DNA of 64,000 nucleotides from Aurantiochytrium sp. KH105. Its lineage: Eukaryota; Sar; Bigyra; Thraustochytrida; Thraustochytriidae. The notes under the pieces are model-generated. The model had not been told where the DNA came from and ran no database searches. It saw only the letters and a list, made by a program, of their open reading frames with translations. This document shows positions 1 to 9,860 of the stretch, piece after piece. A program made the position numbers and the translations under genes. Position 1 is the stretch's first letter. Each line of letters starts with the position of its first letter. Where the stretch lies: NCBI GenBank assembly GCA_003116975.1, contig BGKB01000041.1:248001-312000 (forward strand), given 5' to 3'.

Positions 1-743
1 ACGTCGACAGGATCACGGCGTCAGCGTCCATCTCCATCTGCTATGCAGAATCGATTACACATACTATCTAATTTACAAGTCAAACTTCAACACTTCTTCT
101 TCTTCTTCTTTATCTTCCTCTTGTGAGTTAACAGTAAAGAAGAGTTTTGATCTTCCCAGCCATCGCACATACGCACGAGTTATCCACTGCAGCGTCTCCA
201 CGAAGTTCGCCCGAACCACGATCGATCGTGCCGTAACAAAATTGCGCGAATCAAACCTCCCGCTTCTTCTTTCCCCGCTTTTCACCGACGCAACCGATCC
301 TCCCTGCGTCTTCGGTATCTCCCTCGCCAAACCCCCGCAAGCCAGCCCGCCAGACAGCCAGCACTGGCCGCGCACGCGCACACGCGCGCGCCGAGCAGGT
401 CGGTGGAGGCATGCTCCTGCTCCACCCACCAAATTATCACTCGCTCCCTGCGAAGAAACACGGCGCTTCCAAGCGCACACCGCCTCTGTCTGTCTCCGAG
501 GCCCCGGCCCCTGACAGCGACACTGCGCGCGGCCGCTGGCTCCTGGCTGCCGCCGCTCCGCTTCCAGCGCCTCCTCCAGGCCTGCCTGCCTGCCTGCCCC
601 GCGCGCGCCGCGTCGTGGCCTCGACTTGGCGCGCCGCGACGGTCTCATCGCAGGCGCGGCATCGCGTCACGAGCGCGAGGCCCTCGCCCGCGAGGTGGAG
701 AGCCCAGGCCGAGGCCAGACATCGCGAGCCAGCCAGCCAGCCG

Positions 744-795
<52 letters not shown>

Positions 796-796
796 A
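744..796. repeat. (GCAA)n tetranucleotide microsatellite
   Basis: About 13 head-to-tail copies of GCAA are visible. The same unit recurs much longer at 8649-8798 and as shorter runs near 14038 and 59130. Its three frames give the Gln-Ala-Ser-Lys open frames seen here, which are not genes. Confidence 0.95.
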
Positions 797-1018
797 GTGA
801 GCTGGAGAAGCTAGCTGCAGCCGGCCAGCCACCAGTGGTGAACGCAATCTTGGAATGGAGGAGCTAGCTGAGCCTGGATCCTGGTGCTCGTGTTCCTGCT
901 CGTGCCGGTGCTCGTGCTTCTGCTCTGCTCTGCTCTGCCTGCGTTGGCTTGCTTTCCTTCTTTCTTTCTTTCTTTCCCGGCCCTGCTTGCGCGCCTACCC
1001 CAGTGGCCGCGGCGATAC

Positions 1019-1046
1019 CCCACTTGCGGGCTATAACCCACTTGCG
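1019..1046. promoter_or_regulatory. Paired CCACTTGCGG motifs
   Basis: Two copies of CCCACTTGCGG lie 20 bases apart, flanked by CCGCGGC and GGCGGCCGCC, and followed shortly by a CAGTGGAG. The same CACTTGCG/CAAGTGG words cluster again at 43010-43210 between two divergent genes. I infer a transcription factor site; no function is known. Confidence 0.3.
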
Positions 1047-1355
1047 GCGGCGGCCGCCACAGTGGAGCAAAGCGCGGCAAACCCGGACCTCGCCGGAAAG
1101 AAGGACCCACCGCACGCACGCACGCACGCACGCGAGACCAGACCTCGAACGCCCCGAGCCAGCCCGCGCGCGCGACGGACCTCGAGCCAGCGAGCGAGCG
1201 AGCGAGCGCCTGCCACGCGGCCGCTCTCGCCGGCGCAGACGCAGGCAGACGCGCGCCGGACGGCGAGCGAGCCGCACTCGCGGGCGCGTCCAGGCGCGGA
1301 ATTGAGTTGAAATTCCGCCGCCGCGACGCCAGGCTCGCTCTGCTCCGCCTTGCCT

Positions 1356-1405
1356 TGCGCTGCGCTGCGCTGCGCTGCGCTGCGCTGCGCTGCGCTGCGC
1401 TGCGC
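1356..1405. repeat. (TGCGC)10 pentanucleotide repeat
   Basis: Ten consecutive TGCGC units lie about 320 bases upstream of the ATG at 1725, in its likely promoter or leader. Downstream of it a CTTGCAC unit is repeated twice. Confidence 0.9.
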
Positions 1406-1724
1406 TTGCACCTTGCACCTTGCGCCGTGCTCCTGCGCCCGCACGGACGCGGCGCAGCCTGTCTGGACTCGGACGCGCGCGGATTGACTGCCCTGTCGCC
1501 GCCAGTTGCTGTTGCCGCTGGCTAGCAAAGCGAGCAAAGGCAAAGAGACAGACAAGTAGCGACCCAAGCGTAACAACCTCTTGGACAAAGTACACAAGCT
1601 GGGCAGGGTTAAGGCCGGTGGGTTGGTCGAGCGAGGGAGCTACTCAGTGGCCAGTCCTCTCGCTGACGTCGCAGACGCCACGCGGATTCGCACACGACAT
1701 TCGCACGTACATTCACAGTGCACC

Positions 1725-3029
1725 ATGGGCCAGGACTCGTCGCGAAATGCCACGCAGAGCGACGCGCGCTCCCTGCGATCCCTCGACTCCGCAGCATCCT
1801 TTTCGTCATTGACGAGCAGCGGCGAGCCCATGCTGAGCGGCAAGGAGGCCGAGTTGGAGGTCAACCGCGTTCGCAACCGCATTAGTGAATTCCGCAAAAG
1901 GGCCGGAACCGAAAGCCTGTCAGCAGAGTTGTACGAGAGCTGGGTTCGCGAAAAGGATCGCGTCGTCAAAACCTGGCTCCGGCTCACCGATCCCGGCCGT
2001 CGCGCCCTCATCATGAATGCGCGCGAGAAAGTCGTCTCGCGCGCCCGCGTCCTGCACGCCGTTGTGGCCCCTCAAAACATCTCCGCCTACAACAAGAACA
2101 AGATCGTGCGCAAACTCATGGAGAAATGCTGTTTCGAGCTCTTCGACATCAACGTCGTCTACGACGACAAAGGCCTCCCCAATCTGGTCGAGGATGTCCT
2201 GGCCAAGCACGGAGGTGGCAACGAAATCCCCGTGGGTCTTCTCGTCGAAATCAACAACACGTTCGAAGTGGAGCGTCGCCAACACGCCTCATCGAGTGTG
2301 AGCAGGACCCCTAGCGGCATCTGGAACGAGGTGGGCTACATGCTTGGCCTGCATGCCGAAGTCGATGAAGTTGCAGCGGTAAACGACAATCGCAGCGTGG
2401 GCGCTCCTCTCGAGAGCGACGAGGAAGAAGACGAAGCCGCAAACGCGAGCAGCGCCAGCGGCGAAAGCGCTGACCAGGAACAACAGTCCATTCCCGAAAC
2501 CCTTGCAATCAAGCTTTCCTCTGCCGGACCCAGCTCTGGCAACGAGTCCGACGATACCTTTCCCTTGGAGGACCACACAGAGACAGCTTTCGATTCTAAC
2601 CTTGACCAAAAGACCATCGAGCTCGCTGACAAAGATGGCAACACAAACAGCGTCTTGGTCAACAACAACTCCGTCAACTCTTTTCAGGGTTACTACTCGC
2701 GAAATGCCAAGAAGAATGCTCGGCGCATGTCTTCGAGCAAGAGTATCCGCAACATCCTTAGCTTTGTCTCGGAAGGTCTCGACATGGATATGCGTCGCAA
2801 GCTCACCACGGAAACCCTGCTTGCGCTCCGTTCGGCCTTTCTTGTGCACTTTGCAATTCTCGTCTTTAGCGAGCTCTTCGACGACGAAGAACGCGTTATC
2901 CACAAATACGAGTATTCTGACTGCGACACCGATGCCGGGGACTCTGCCACGGATATCGATGATGATGACGAAGACGACGTACCGCGCCGCAAAGCGGCCA
3001 ATCCTAAGGGCTCCAGCGGCGCAGCATAA
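1725..3029 (+). CDS. Unknown protein with possible N-myristoylation and acidic tail
   Basis: 434 residues. I chose the ATG at 1725 because it lies in a CACC-ATG-GG context; the frame stays open further upstream but with no better start. The protein begins MGQDSSRN, which fits the MGxxxS N-myristoylation pattern, so membrane attachment is possible. Residues about 35-200 form a charged, probably helical core with the stretch EKDRVVKTWLRLTDPGRRAL. The middle is Ser/Glu/Asp rich. A second short ordered segment (LLALRSAFLVHFAILVFSEL) lies near residue 375 and could be a membrane-associated or buried helix. The C-terminus is a run of Asp/Glu followed by basic residues. I do not recognise the family. 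It is followed after about 0.5 kb by another plus-strand gene. Confidence 0.75.
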   Translation: MGQDSSRNATQSDARSLRSLDSAASFSSLTSSGEPMLSGKEAELEVNRVRNRISEFRKRAGTESLSAELYESWVREKDRVVKTWLRLTDPGRRALIMNAREKVVSRARVLHAVVAPQNISAYNKNKIVRKLMEKCCFELFDINVVYDDKGLPNLVEDVLAKHGGGNEIPVGLLVEINNTFEVERRQHASSSVSRTPSGIWNEVGYMLGLHAEVDEVAAVNDNRSVGAPLESDEEEDEAANASSASGESADQEQQSIPETLAIKLSSAGPSSGNESDDTFPLEDHTETAFDSNLDQKTIELADKDGNTNSVLVNNNSVNSFQGYYSRNAKKNARRMSSSKSIRNILSFVSEGLDMDMRRKLTTETLLALRSAFLVHFAILVFSELFDDEERVIHKYEYSDCDTDAGDSATDIDDDDEDDVPRRKAANPKGSSGAA

Positions 3030-3505
3030 TACTTTTGTCTGCCTTTGTGCTTCGTATGCCATGCCATGCCATGCCATGCCATTCAAGTCTTTCTTCCACC
3101 CTCTCCTTGCCCCCTTTTTTGCCTGTCTGCCTCTGCCTGCCTGCCTCGCCGTCAGACACACCTGACCTAATATTACTATGTCTTTTCTCTGTTTTGGTTC
3201 GACCTCGTGCTGGCAGGTGTGCTAGCTGCAAGCTGCTAGCTGACGACACGCGAACGATCGAGCGAGCATGTCATGCCATCTATCGCGCGCGTGTCTCGTC
3301 ACAATGTAGTAGTTTTCACCACGATGCTGATGTGACCGGCTCAGGCAGGCTGTGGCATCATGAAACGCTCACAAAGCAGAGACAAAGACAATGGGAGCGC
3401 CACATTCTTGGAGAGAGAGACACACACACTGGCGGAGGAGACAGACCACCATTGTGCGCGCCGAGCATTTGCGCTTTGCGCTTTGCGCTTTGCGCGCGGG
3501 GCCTC
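3030..3505. other. Intergenic spacer with short tandem repeats
   Basis: This spacer lies between two plus-strand genes. It holds (ATGCC)5 at 3056-3080, short TGCC runs, and a CTTTGCG unit repeated three times just before the next start. I see no gene. The open frame running through it from 3035 joins the downstream CDS but has repeat-driven, Cys/Pro-rich composition, so I treat it as leader. Confidence 0.55.
3056..3080. repeat. (ATGCC)5 repeat
   Basis: Five exact ATGCC units lie directly downstream of the stop codon of the preceding gene. Confidence 0.9.
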
Positions 3506-4924
3506 ATGTCCGTGGACATTGGACACGACCCTTCGGGCAGGTCGGCGCTCGCGCAGCGCTTTGAGCGCGAGCTCCAGGACCACGGACGACCACTGCAGCG
3601 ACATGGCGCACTCCTTCAACGACTGCGCGCTGCAGACAAAGACCTTGAACAGCGGCTGCAGCAGAAACATCAGCGCTCCCAGGGACTAGCTCAGCATGAA
3701 GCGCAAGGGCAGCCTGTGTCGGCTACATCCACACGCGCTGCGCAGGGAACGGGCCGGACGGGGGACTCGGAGACATCCGAGGTTGGCTTCCGCTCGCCCA
3801 GGCGTCACGTGCAGCTGTCCATCTCCAGCATGCTCCGCGCCGTCGCGGACGACCTTGACAACGACAGCGATCTCGCCGTTGCCCTCCAAGAAAATATTGA
3901 CGATGAACACGAACATTACAATGACCACTACAACAACGACGTCGACAACCATGATGATGATGATGTAGACTCTCTGGTGACTAGCATCCGAAGTCTCACA
4001 GCTCGACATCGCGTGGAAGAAGTCTCCTCTCATGCATCCTCTTCAGTAGGACCTAGAAGTCACCACGAAGACGACGACAATGGAGAAGAGATCGAGGAGG
4101 ACGACTTTGTTACGGCCCAAGAATTCTCCGTGGCCTCATCGCGGACTTCGGCGCGCCATGCTCAACAAGCCAAACAGGTGAAGAAAGCACTTGCCGAGCG
4201 CCTCGCAATTCTCGAACAAGAAGAAGCCCTCGTCCGTACGCATCTTCAGAGGCTTGGGTCTACACGTTTGAAAAAGGGTCCGCAGAAGCAACCCCTTGGC
4301 GCGCCAAGCGAGGATGGCGCCGTCAATCGTGCGGACGGTGACAAAAATAAAGGTGCTCCGCGGCTTAAGCGCGCCCTGCGCATTCAAGGTCCCCGGGACG
4401 GTCCCGCTGCTGATGCAAACGAACTGCTCGCTCCAATTCTTGAAGAGCACTTTGAACTTGCCAATATGTTGCGCAATGGCACGTCAATGCGCGCTGTTCT
4501 CGTGCGAGGTAGCCGACCAGGCGACCCTCATGTGTGCACCGAGGTCTTCCTGTGTCTCAATGCAAAACTCGACAAACTCTTCTGGACGCTCCAAGAACAC
4601 GAGGACGATTTCTCGATGGCGTCCAACGATGGTGATATGTCCTCTGTACCAATACGCGGGCAAGGCCGGGTTCGCGCGCAGCAGCAACGCCACAGCGAAC
4701 AGAATGCAAAGCATACATTCTCCCTTCCAATTTCGGACATTAATGCAATTTTTTGTGCAGGTCCTGCCGAGGAGGAAGCCATGATTGCCCCTCCGCAGAC
4801 TGTTTTTCGACTTCATGTGGCGCGCAAAGGCGTCATGCCCATGCAATTTGCTGCGCCTTCGCCTGCGTCACGCCAAGCCTGGGTCGCTGGTTTGGGCCTT
4901 TTCTCACAGCTCTTTACTCCGTGA
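3506..4924 (+). CDS. PH-like domain protein with acidic linker
   Basis: 472 residues from the ATG at 3506 (MSVDIGHDPSG). The N-terminal 70 residues are Gln/Arg-rich and probably helical. A middle region has long Asp/Asn/His runs, including a stretch of five Asp, and is probably disordered. Residues about 210-245 form a short coiled coil (KKALAERLAILEQEEALVRT). The last 160 residues look like a pleckstrin homology fold: a first strand MRAVLVRG, a strand with FLCLNAKLDKLFW, an ISDINAIFCAG strand, FRLHVARKG, and a final helix containing the characteristic Trp in SRQAWVAGLGLF. A lipid-binding or adaptor role is inferred from the fold only. The PH core has a long insert between strands. It converges on a minus-strand gene 220 bases downstream. 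Confidence 0.7.
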   Translation: MSVDIGHDPSGRSALAQRFERELQDHGRPLQRHGALLQRLRAADKDLEQRLQQKHQRSQGLAQHEAQGQPVSATSTRAAQGTGRTGDSETSEVGFRSPRRHVQLSISSMLRAVADDLDNDSDLAVALQENIDDEHEHYNDHYNNDVDNHDDDDVDSLVTSIRSLTARHRVEEVSSHASSSVGPRSHHEDDDNGEEIEEDDFVTAQEFSVASSRTSARHAQQAKQVKKALAERLAILEQEEALVRTHLQRLGSTRLKKGPQKQPLGAPSEDGAVNRADGDKNKGAPRLKRALRIQGPRDGPAADANELLAPILEEHFELANMLRNGTSMRAVLVRGSRPGDPHVCTEVFLCLNAKLDKLFWTLQEHEDDFSMASNDGDMSSVPIRGQGRVRAQQQRHSEQNAKHTFSLPISDINAIFCAGPAEEEAMIAPPQTVFRLHVARKGVMPMQFAAPSPASRQAWVAGLGLFSQLFTP

Positions 4925-5145
4925 ATAAGATAGGACCCATTGAGAAGATCGCAAGCAAGTCAGCCACTGTAAAAAAGATAGAAATTGAAGTAGAGAAAAA
5001 TGTTTTTTTTTCACGCTTGATCAAGAATAACTGACTGAGACCTCCTACGAACTACTTCTAGAGTTTGTGCGTAACAGGAAAAGGCTAGGTCCTAGCGAAT
5101 CATCAAAGAGCCAAACCGTAACAGCGTAAAGCAACGAACCCTACA

Positions 5146-6732
5146 TTACTCCGCAAGTTGGCGTGCGCGTGTCGAGGCCGTGTCGCGACATAGCCGGTCT
5201 AGCCCCGCGCTGGAAGCCGTCTTTCTCCGAATCGATTTGCCAGGATCATCATGGTACTGATCTTGATGCAATGACCCCATTCCATGGAGTTTTCTTGACT
5301 TTGACGATTTCTTTCTTCTTTGCGACTTTTTACTGGAGGCAGCCCTCTCGTCTGCCGAAGTCCAAGGTCGAGCGTTCTCGGCACTGGCGCGAGTGGAAGG
5401 ACGCTTTGCCTTTGCGGAAGAAAACGTGGGCGATGAGGTGAAAGGTCGCTGCCCTTGCGCGCGAGGCCGGGAAGAAGTCGCCAAAAGCACCTCGTCCACG
5501 TCAGCCGCCATATCATGCAATTCAGAGTCAACTTCGACAGGTCCGCTCACTTCGTTGAGTGAAGCTTCGAGGTCTTCGAAATCAAGATGGGCCTTGAGAC
5601 CTTTTTTTCGTCTTTCTCGCAGGGGTTGCCATGCAAGTCTCCCTGCCCGTCGCGATCCCGCACGATCCGAGTCGCTCGAATCAGGGGGTCCACTTCCCAC
5701 GTTCCACATGAGAACTGTCTCTGCAAGAGGGTCGTCACTATCGAGCTCGCGAGGAGCTGTAATCTTGCTGTTCCTCAATTTTGGCCCCGCACGCGTGGAA
5801 GTCGAAGCGTGCTTTCGACGTGAGGATTTTTGCGACCCCCGCGAGCGCAAAGATGCGGACGGTTTGGGCCCCGAGCCGTGGCGTCGGTACCCTGTATCGT
5901 CGTTGGTCTCCTCAGGGTCGCTTCGGGGCGGCGATGGTCCCGCAGGCGACTTTTTGTTCATAGAGGCTGATGTTCTACCGCTTTTACGACTTCGAGTTCT
6001 AGGTAGTGAACACGTGCTAAGAATGTTGGCAAGTTCGACCTCGAGCATGTCGACCGCGAGATAGTATGGATTCTCCTCGGCAACCTCGGCGTCGACACCT
6101 ACATGGGCATCTGACTGTCGGGCGCGCGAGGAGGGGCTACCGTTTCCAAGGGCGCCGCTATTGGCTTGGCGCGCCCCCTGTTGCTCTTCTTCGGCGAGTT
6201 CTGTGAGAAGTTCGCCCAAATTCAATGAGAAGCGCTCGGGCCTTTGCAAATAAGACTGCACAATAAGCGAGCGCAAGGGGCGCAAGACGCGCTCCGAGGT
6301 GAGTAATGAATTGATGGCACTCTTGGCGGATCCGTGACTACTGTTTCGGAACTCATCGAGCGTTGCTGCTGGCCGAAGACTCGAAAGCTCGCCACGACGC
6401 TTGTCCAAGACGCCACTCACTCGATGCAAGGCTTCAGGTGTTGTCTGCTGAGCGGATGCACCGACGATCGAGTTCAAAGGAACTTCGTTCGGCGTCGCAG
6501 CAGCGCGCCCTGCGCCGCGGCTTTCCCAGTCCAGATTGTCTTCCCGGTCCTCTTCGAGGAAGCCATGTGGCGACATATGTTTGCGAGCGCTACTGGCACC
6601 TCTACTGCTGCTGCTACTGTTTCCTTTGCCATTTGAGTAAAGGTAAACCGCATTGATGTCTTCCTCGTTGTTCACTGCATAGGTCTCGGCGACGGCCTCC
6701 GAGACTGTATTCGTCATTGGGGAAAAACGCAT
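5146..6732 (-). CDS. Large disordered protein of unknown function
   Basis: 528 residues, with an ATG at 6732 and TAA at 5146. Most of the protein is low-complexity Ser/Arg/Lys/Asp sequence. One segment, about residues 150-240, looks ordered: SERVLRPLRSLIVQSYLQRP leads into an amphipathic FSLNLGELLTELAEEEQQ, and after a Ser-rich gap comes NPYYLAVDMLEVELANIL. The C-terminal third carries RKKSSKS-type basic clusters that may act in nuclear localisation. I do not recognise the family. It is transcribed divergently from the TMEM223-like gene. No frameshift is visible. Confidence 0.65.
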   Translation of the reverse strand: MRFSPMTNTVSEAVAETYAVNNEEDINAVYLYSNGKGNSSSSSRGASSARKHMSPHGFLEEDREDNLDWESRGAGRAAATPNEVPLNSIVGASAQQTTPEALHRVSGVLDKRRGELSSLRPAATLDEFRNSSHGSAKSAINSLLTSERVLRPLRSLIVQSYLQRPERFSLNLGELLTELAEEEQQGARQANSGALGNGSPSSRARQSDAHVGVDAEVAEENPYYLAVDMLEVELANILSTCSLPRTRSRKSGRTSASMNKKSPAGPSPPRSDPEETNDDTGYRRHGSGPKPSASLRSRGSQKSSRRKHASTSTRAGPKLRNSKITAPRELDSDDPLAETVLMWNVGSGPPDSSDSDRAGSRRAGRLAWQPLRERRKKGLKAHLDFEDLEASLNEVSGPVEVDSELHDMAADVDEVLLATSSRPRAQGQRPFTSSPTFSSAKAKRPSTRASAENARPWTSADERAASSKKSQRRKKSSKSRKLHGMGSLHQDQYHDDPGKSIRRKTASSAGLDRLCRDTASTRARQLAE

Positions 6733-7357
6733 GTCAGTTTTTCAACATCTATCAGTGCCTTTCGGTGAATCTTTATTGACAACTGTCAATTTCTGGGGGA
6801 AGGAGCTCGACGCTGTCGTTCCGGCTCGCCGAAAGGCCGGCTTCGCTCACGATTGGCGTCAAGTGATGACACCTTGATGCGGTGAGACATGAACGGGTTT
6901 TAGCGCGACCGCCAAGTCTTGAAGTGCGGGTGGCCTACGAGCATGTGTCTGCGTCGAGGCGGGCTTTTCAGGCGTCTGAGATTTGACGCAGGCTCGCGGT
7001 CGTACGCTGCACGCGTCGCGTTCTGCTTTCACGACGCGCACTTGATCTCGCCAGAGTCGACCGCGGCCACGGTATACTTTATCTCCGCGGCGCCATGACA
7101 AAGCTCCATGACGCTCATGGCCTGGCGGCGCGTGTTTCATCTACTCAGAAACTTACGGCGACGCTCCAAGTCCCTGAGCGCGTCCATTGCGGCAGCGTGT
7201 GCCCGCCCTTCGGGGTCTGGCGGTCGCCTGCAGGGTTTCCGGACAGACTTTTGGACGCCATGTGTCCAAAACGCAAAAGGCCGCGTCGCAAAGTCCAGAC
7301 CCTCTTTCACGATCTCTGTACCAGCGGTCGGCTGCTGCGAGCTCAGATCTGGCGAGC
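6733..7357. other. Divergent intergenic region with one ambiguous small ORF
   Basis: This region lies between genes leaving in opposite directions, so it probably holds two promoters. A minus-strand ATG frame of 93 codons at 6859-7140 is Arg/Lys rich with the stretch RRGDKVYRGRGRLWRDQVRV. It overlaps the probable promoter of the plus-strand gene, and I cannot tell whether it is translated. Confidence 0.4.
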
Positions 7358-8392
7358 ATGGCGACGGCCACCCTGCTGCGTGCCGCTACGCGTGGTCTCC
7401 TGCGCAGGGAGCCACGAAACTCCGGCGTGCAGACACTGTCGTTGTGGTCGTCAGCGGCGATTCTGCGGCCCCAAGCACGACTCGCCACGGTGAGGCTGCT
7501 TGCGACGGCGCCTTCGCCTGCGCCGCCAGCGTCTGAGACAGAAAAGTCTGACGAGAATGCAGCGAGTGCGAAGGCTTCGCGGCCAAGCGCGGTCAAACCA
7601 ACGAGGGGCAATTTTATGCGGCAGTCCAAGGACCCCGAGACATTCGTGTCTGTGTACGAGAACAACCAGACAACGCACATTCGACTCATGGCCGTCTTTA
7701 GCTTGTCGCAAGCCGTATATTGGACTGCGTTGTCTGCTGACGCCTTTCTCGCGCCTGCTCTTGGAGTTCCCTCGCGTCTCACTCCTTCGCCAGAGATGCT
7801 CGAGGGTATTTCAGACACAATGGGATTCTACACGGATCCCGCGTGGATCCTCTTTGGCGGCCTCACGAGTATTGCCTGCTCCGTTCTAACGCGTCTTTAT
7901 GCGCACGCAAATATCGGCCGCATGGCCATCAAGGACGCCTCGGGAGAAGTCCAATTGCGGGGGCACACGTTCTTTGGTAACTTGAAGGGGCCGGAGACGT
8001 TTGCAATTCGAGACGTTGAGATCACGGCGCCTTCGCAGCGGCAGCGATACTACATGGTCAAGGTGCCCACAAAGTCATGGAACATGCTTTTGGACTCCAA
8101 GGGCGACTTTTTCGACCTTTACCAGGCCGCTGCCGGCACGGATCCGACCAGCGGGCAGGAAGCCGTCGACACTCATAGAAGGTCCGTCATGACTCGTCTT
8201 GGTGTCTCATACGGCGGCGTTGGTCTCAGTGGTAATGTGCTGCCTGGCTCTACCACAACGTCCGCAAGCGACAACAGTGGCTCCACCGCTGACACGGCAG
8301 AGGATTCTTCCCCCGGACCTAAGAGTATGCAGCCACCTTCTCTCGAGGAAATTCGCGCAGCAAGACTCAAGCGTCAAGGTCGCAAGCTGTGA
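7358..8392 (+). CDS. Mitochondrial TMEM223-like inner membrane protein
   Basis: 344 residues from the ATG at 7358 (MATATLLRAATRGLLRREPR). The N-terminus is rich in Arg and Ala with no acids, as in a mitochondrial presequence. After a disordered Ser/Ala/Pro linker come two predicted membrane spans, roughly residues 115-140 (HIRLMAVFSLSQAVYWTALS) and 167-190 (PAWILFGGLTSIACSVLTRL), separated by a short loop. A soluble domain follows, with RLYAHANIGRM just after the second span. This two-span hairpin followed by a beta-rich domain is the plan of the TMEM70/TMEM186/TMEM223 group of respiratory-chain assembly factors, and TMEM223 is the closest in layout. The C-terminal 60 residues are disordered and end KRQGRKL. 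The role in complex assembly is known for the family and inferred here. Confidence 0.65.
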   Translation: MATATLLRAATRGLLRREPRNSGVQTLSLWSSAAILRPQARLATVRLLATAPSPAPPASETEKSDENAASAKASRPSAVKPTRGNFMRQSKDPETFVSVYENNQTTHIRLMAVFSLSQAVYWTALSADAFLAPALGVPSRLTPSPEMLEGISDTMGFYTDPAWILFGGLTSIACSVLTRLYAHANIGRMAIKDASGEVQLRGHTFFGNLKGPETFAIRDVEITAPSQRQRYYMVKVPTKSWNMLLDSKGDFFDLYQAAAGTDPTSGQEAVDTHRRSVMTRLGVSYGGVGLSGNVLPGSTTTSASDNSGSTADTAEDSSPGPKSMQPPSLEEIRAARLKRQGRKL

Positions 8393-8648
8393 GACATTGC
8401 GCATAACTGTTTCTGAGAGCGAACGTGAGTGCGAGCGCGGCAATCAAGTACAAGTGTTGACTTTTGCTTGCCATGCATGCAAATGTCTCACAAGTCTGTC
8501 TGTCTCTCCATAGATTTTTTTTTTCTTTTGCAAGAAGAATAAGAAAGCTAGATTCGGTTCATCTTCCTTACGTTCGTTTATTGTTTTGATACGGTATTTG
8601 TGCGCACCAAGTTGGTTTTTTATTTATGAAAAAAGTAAATTGTCCCTT

Positions 8649-8798
<150 letters not shown>

Positions 8799-8849
8799 CA
8801 TTCCGCTATTGTCGACGCAGAATGTCCCGACGTAAATCGTCGTTGCATC

Positions 8850-8950
8850 GCGCTGGACACTTTTTCTGTCCTCTCGCGTACCAAAACTCAATTTGCCCAG
8901 GACGCTGGACACTCTTTGTCCTGTCGCGCACCAGGTTAAATTTACCCGAG
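8850..8950. repeat. Imperfect 50-bp tandem duplication
   Basis: Two adjacent units each begin CGCTGGACAC, continue with a variant of TTTGTCCT then TCGCG, and end in a variant of AATTTGCCC. They are clearly related but diverged at several positions. Confidence 0.7.
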
Positions 8951-9161
8951 ACACTCCTCAAAAACAGAAGTCAAACCGGAGCGGAAGACTTCGGCGCACA
9001 GAGGCGCCGAATTCCCAGCGAAGCTCGAGCGAAGCCAAACTAGCTTCGAGCGGCTTCGTTTCGTGCGCGCGAGACCAGACCAGACCAGACCAGACCAGAC
9101 ACGCGAGCGAGCGAGCGAAGAGCGCGAGCGCGCAGCCAGGACCTACCGCCCGCCGGCCACC

Positions 9162-9860
9162 ATGCAGGTACGTGCGCGCAGCCTTCTTTCTTGGGGTGGG
9201 CAGGCCGAGAGACGATGCGCGCGGGAGGAGCAAGGGTGAGGACAGCCGAAGAAAGCTCAGCTACCCCGACCTCGTCGGCCGCGCTCAACGGCGCGCAAAG
9301 GATAAGGCCCGCGAGGCCTCATGAGGGGGCGGAAGAGAGAATAGGGTGAAGAGTGCTAAAGGTGACGATTTAATCGACGCGGCAAGGTCGTCAAGAATGA
9401 GACAATGGGAAAACTGACAAATCAAACGGGCTGCGCATGACGTTTCGCTGTGTGCAACAAACAACGCATCCATCACTCGCAGGCACAGAATGAGCTCCAG
9501 GTGTTGGCCACGCCGCACGACTCGATGCGCGAGGGCCTCCCTAGCGCCGTGAGCGATCTTGCGCCACCACACCCAGTGGAGCAGATGCAGAAGCAGCGCC
9601 GCGCGCGTGAAATGCAGTCCAGGGTGCGCGACCTGACGGCGCAGCAGGGCCTCGCCGCCGCCATGCGTTACCAGGCTGATCACCGTCTGTATTCTCAGTT
9701 CCACCGTCTCCCTGGTCTCGAGAGCTCTTTTGCGGGACTGCAGAGCTACACTGGCGCTGATTCCACTCTCTCCTTTGAGGACTGGCTCGGCGAGCCCGGA
9801 CTGTCCACGCAGTACTTGTGCAATTTCCATGAGACTATGGAGCACAAGCTTAACATGTAG
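9162..9860 (+). CDS. UMP1: Proteasome maturation factor UMP1/POMP, two exons
   Basis: This is the assembly chaperone of the 20S proteasome half-mer. The open frame at 9483-9860 carries the family signature: LESSFAGLQSYTGADSTLSF, then FEDWLGEPGLS, then the C-terminal HETMEHKLNM. It has no suitable ATG of its own. A tiny first exon, ATG CAG at 9162-9167, sits in a CCACC-ATG context and is followed exactly by GTACGT. The acceptor is ACTCGCAG ending at 9482. Joining the two in phase 0 gives MQAQNELQVLATPHDSMREG and a 127-residue protein, close to the usual family length of about 140. The intron is therefore 9168-9482 (315 bases). The function is well established for the family. The two-codon coding first exon is unusual. 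Confidence 0.9.

Larger units (their letters stand above)
1..1724. other. GC-rich intergenic and 5' leader region, no supported gene
   Basis: I see no convincing coding sequence here. The open frames are rich in Arg, Ala, Ser and Cys and follow the simple repeats (GCAA, GCAC, TGCGC, CGAG). A minus-strand frame of 191 codons at 73-648 ends in an acidic Glu tract, but nothing in it looks like a domain. The 3' part is presumably the promoter and leader of the gene starting at 1725. Confidence 0.6.

Noticed and set aside
403-867. Overlapping plus and minus frames rich in Ala-Ser-Lys-Gln or Leu-Ala-Cys around the GCAA tract
   Set aside because: They are translations of the microsatellite and GC-rich flank in several frames, without domains or good starts.
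6859-7140. Minus-strand ATG frame of 93 codons between divergent genes
   Set aside because: Basic composition and GDKV resemble a KOW motif only superficially; it overlaps a likely promoter. Left as ambiguous instead of called.
9450-9482. GTG start for UMP1 eleven codons upstream of the conserved part
   Set aside because: A two-exon model with an ATG at 9162 and canonical splice sites gives a better N-terminus.
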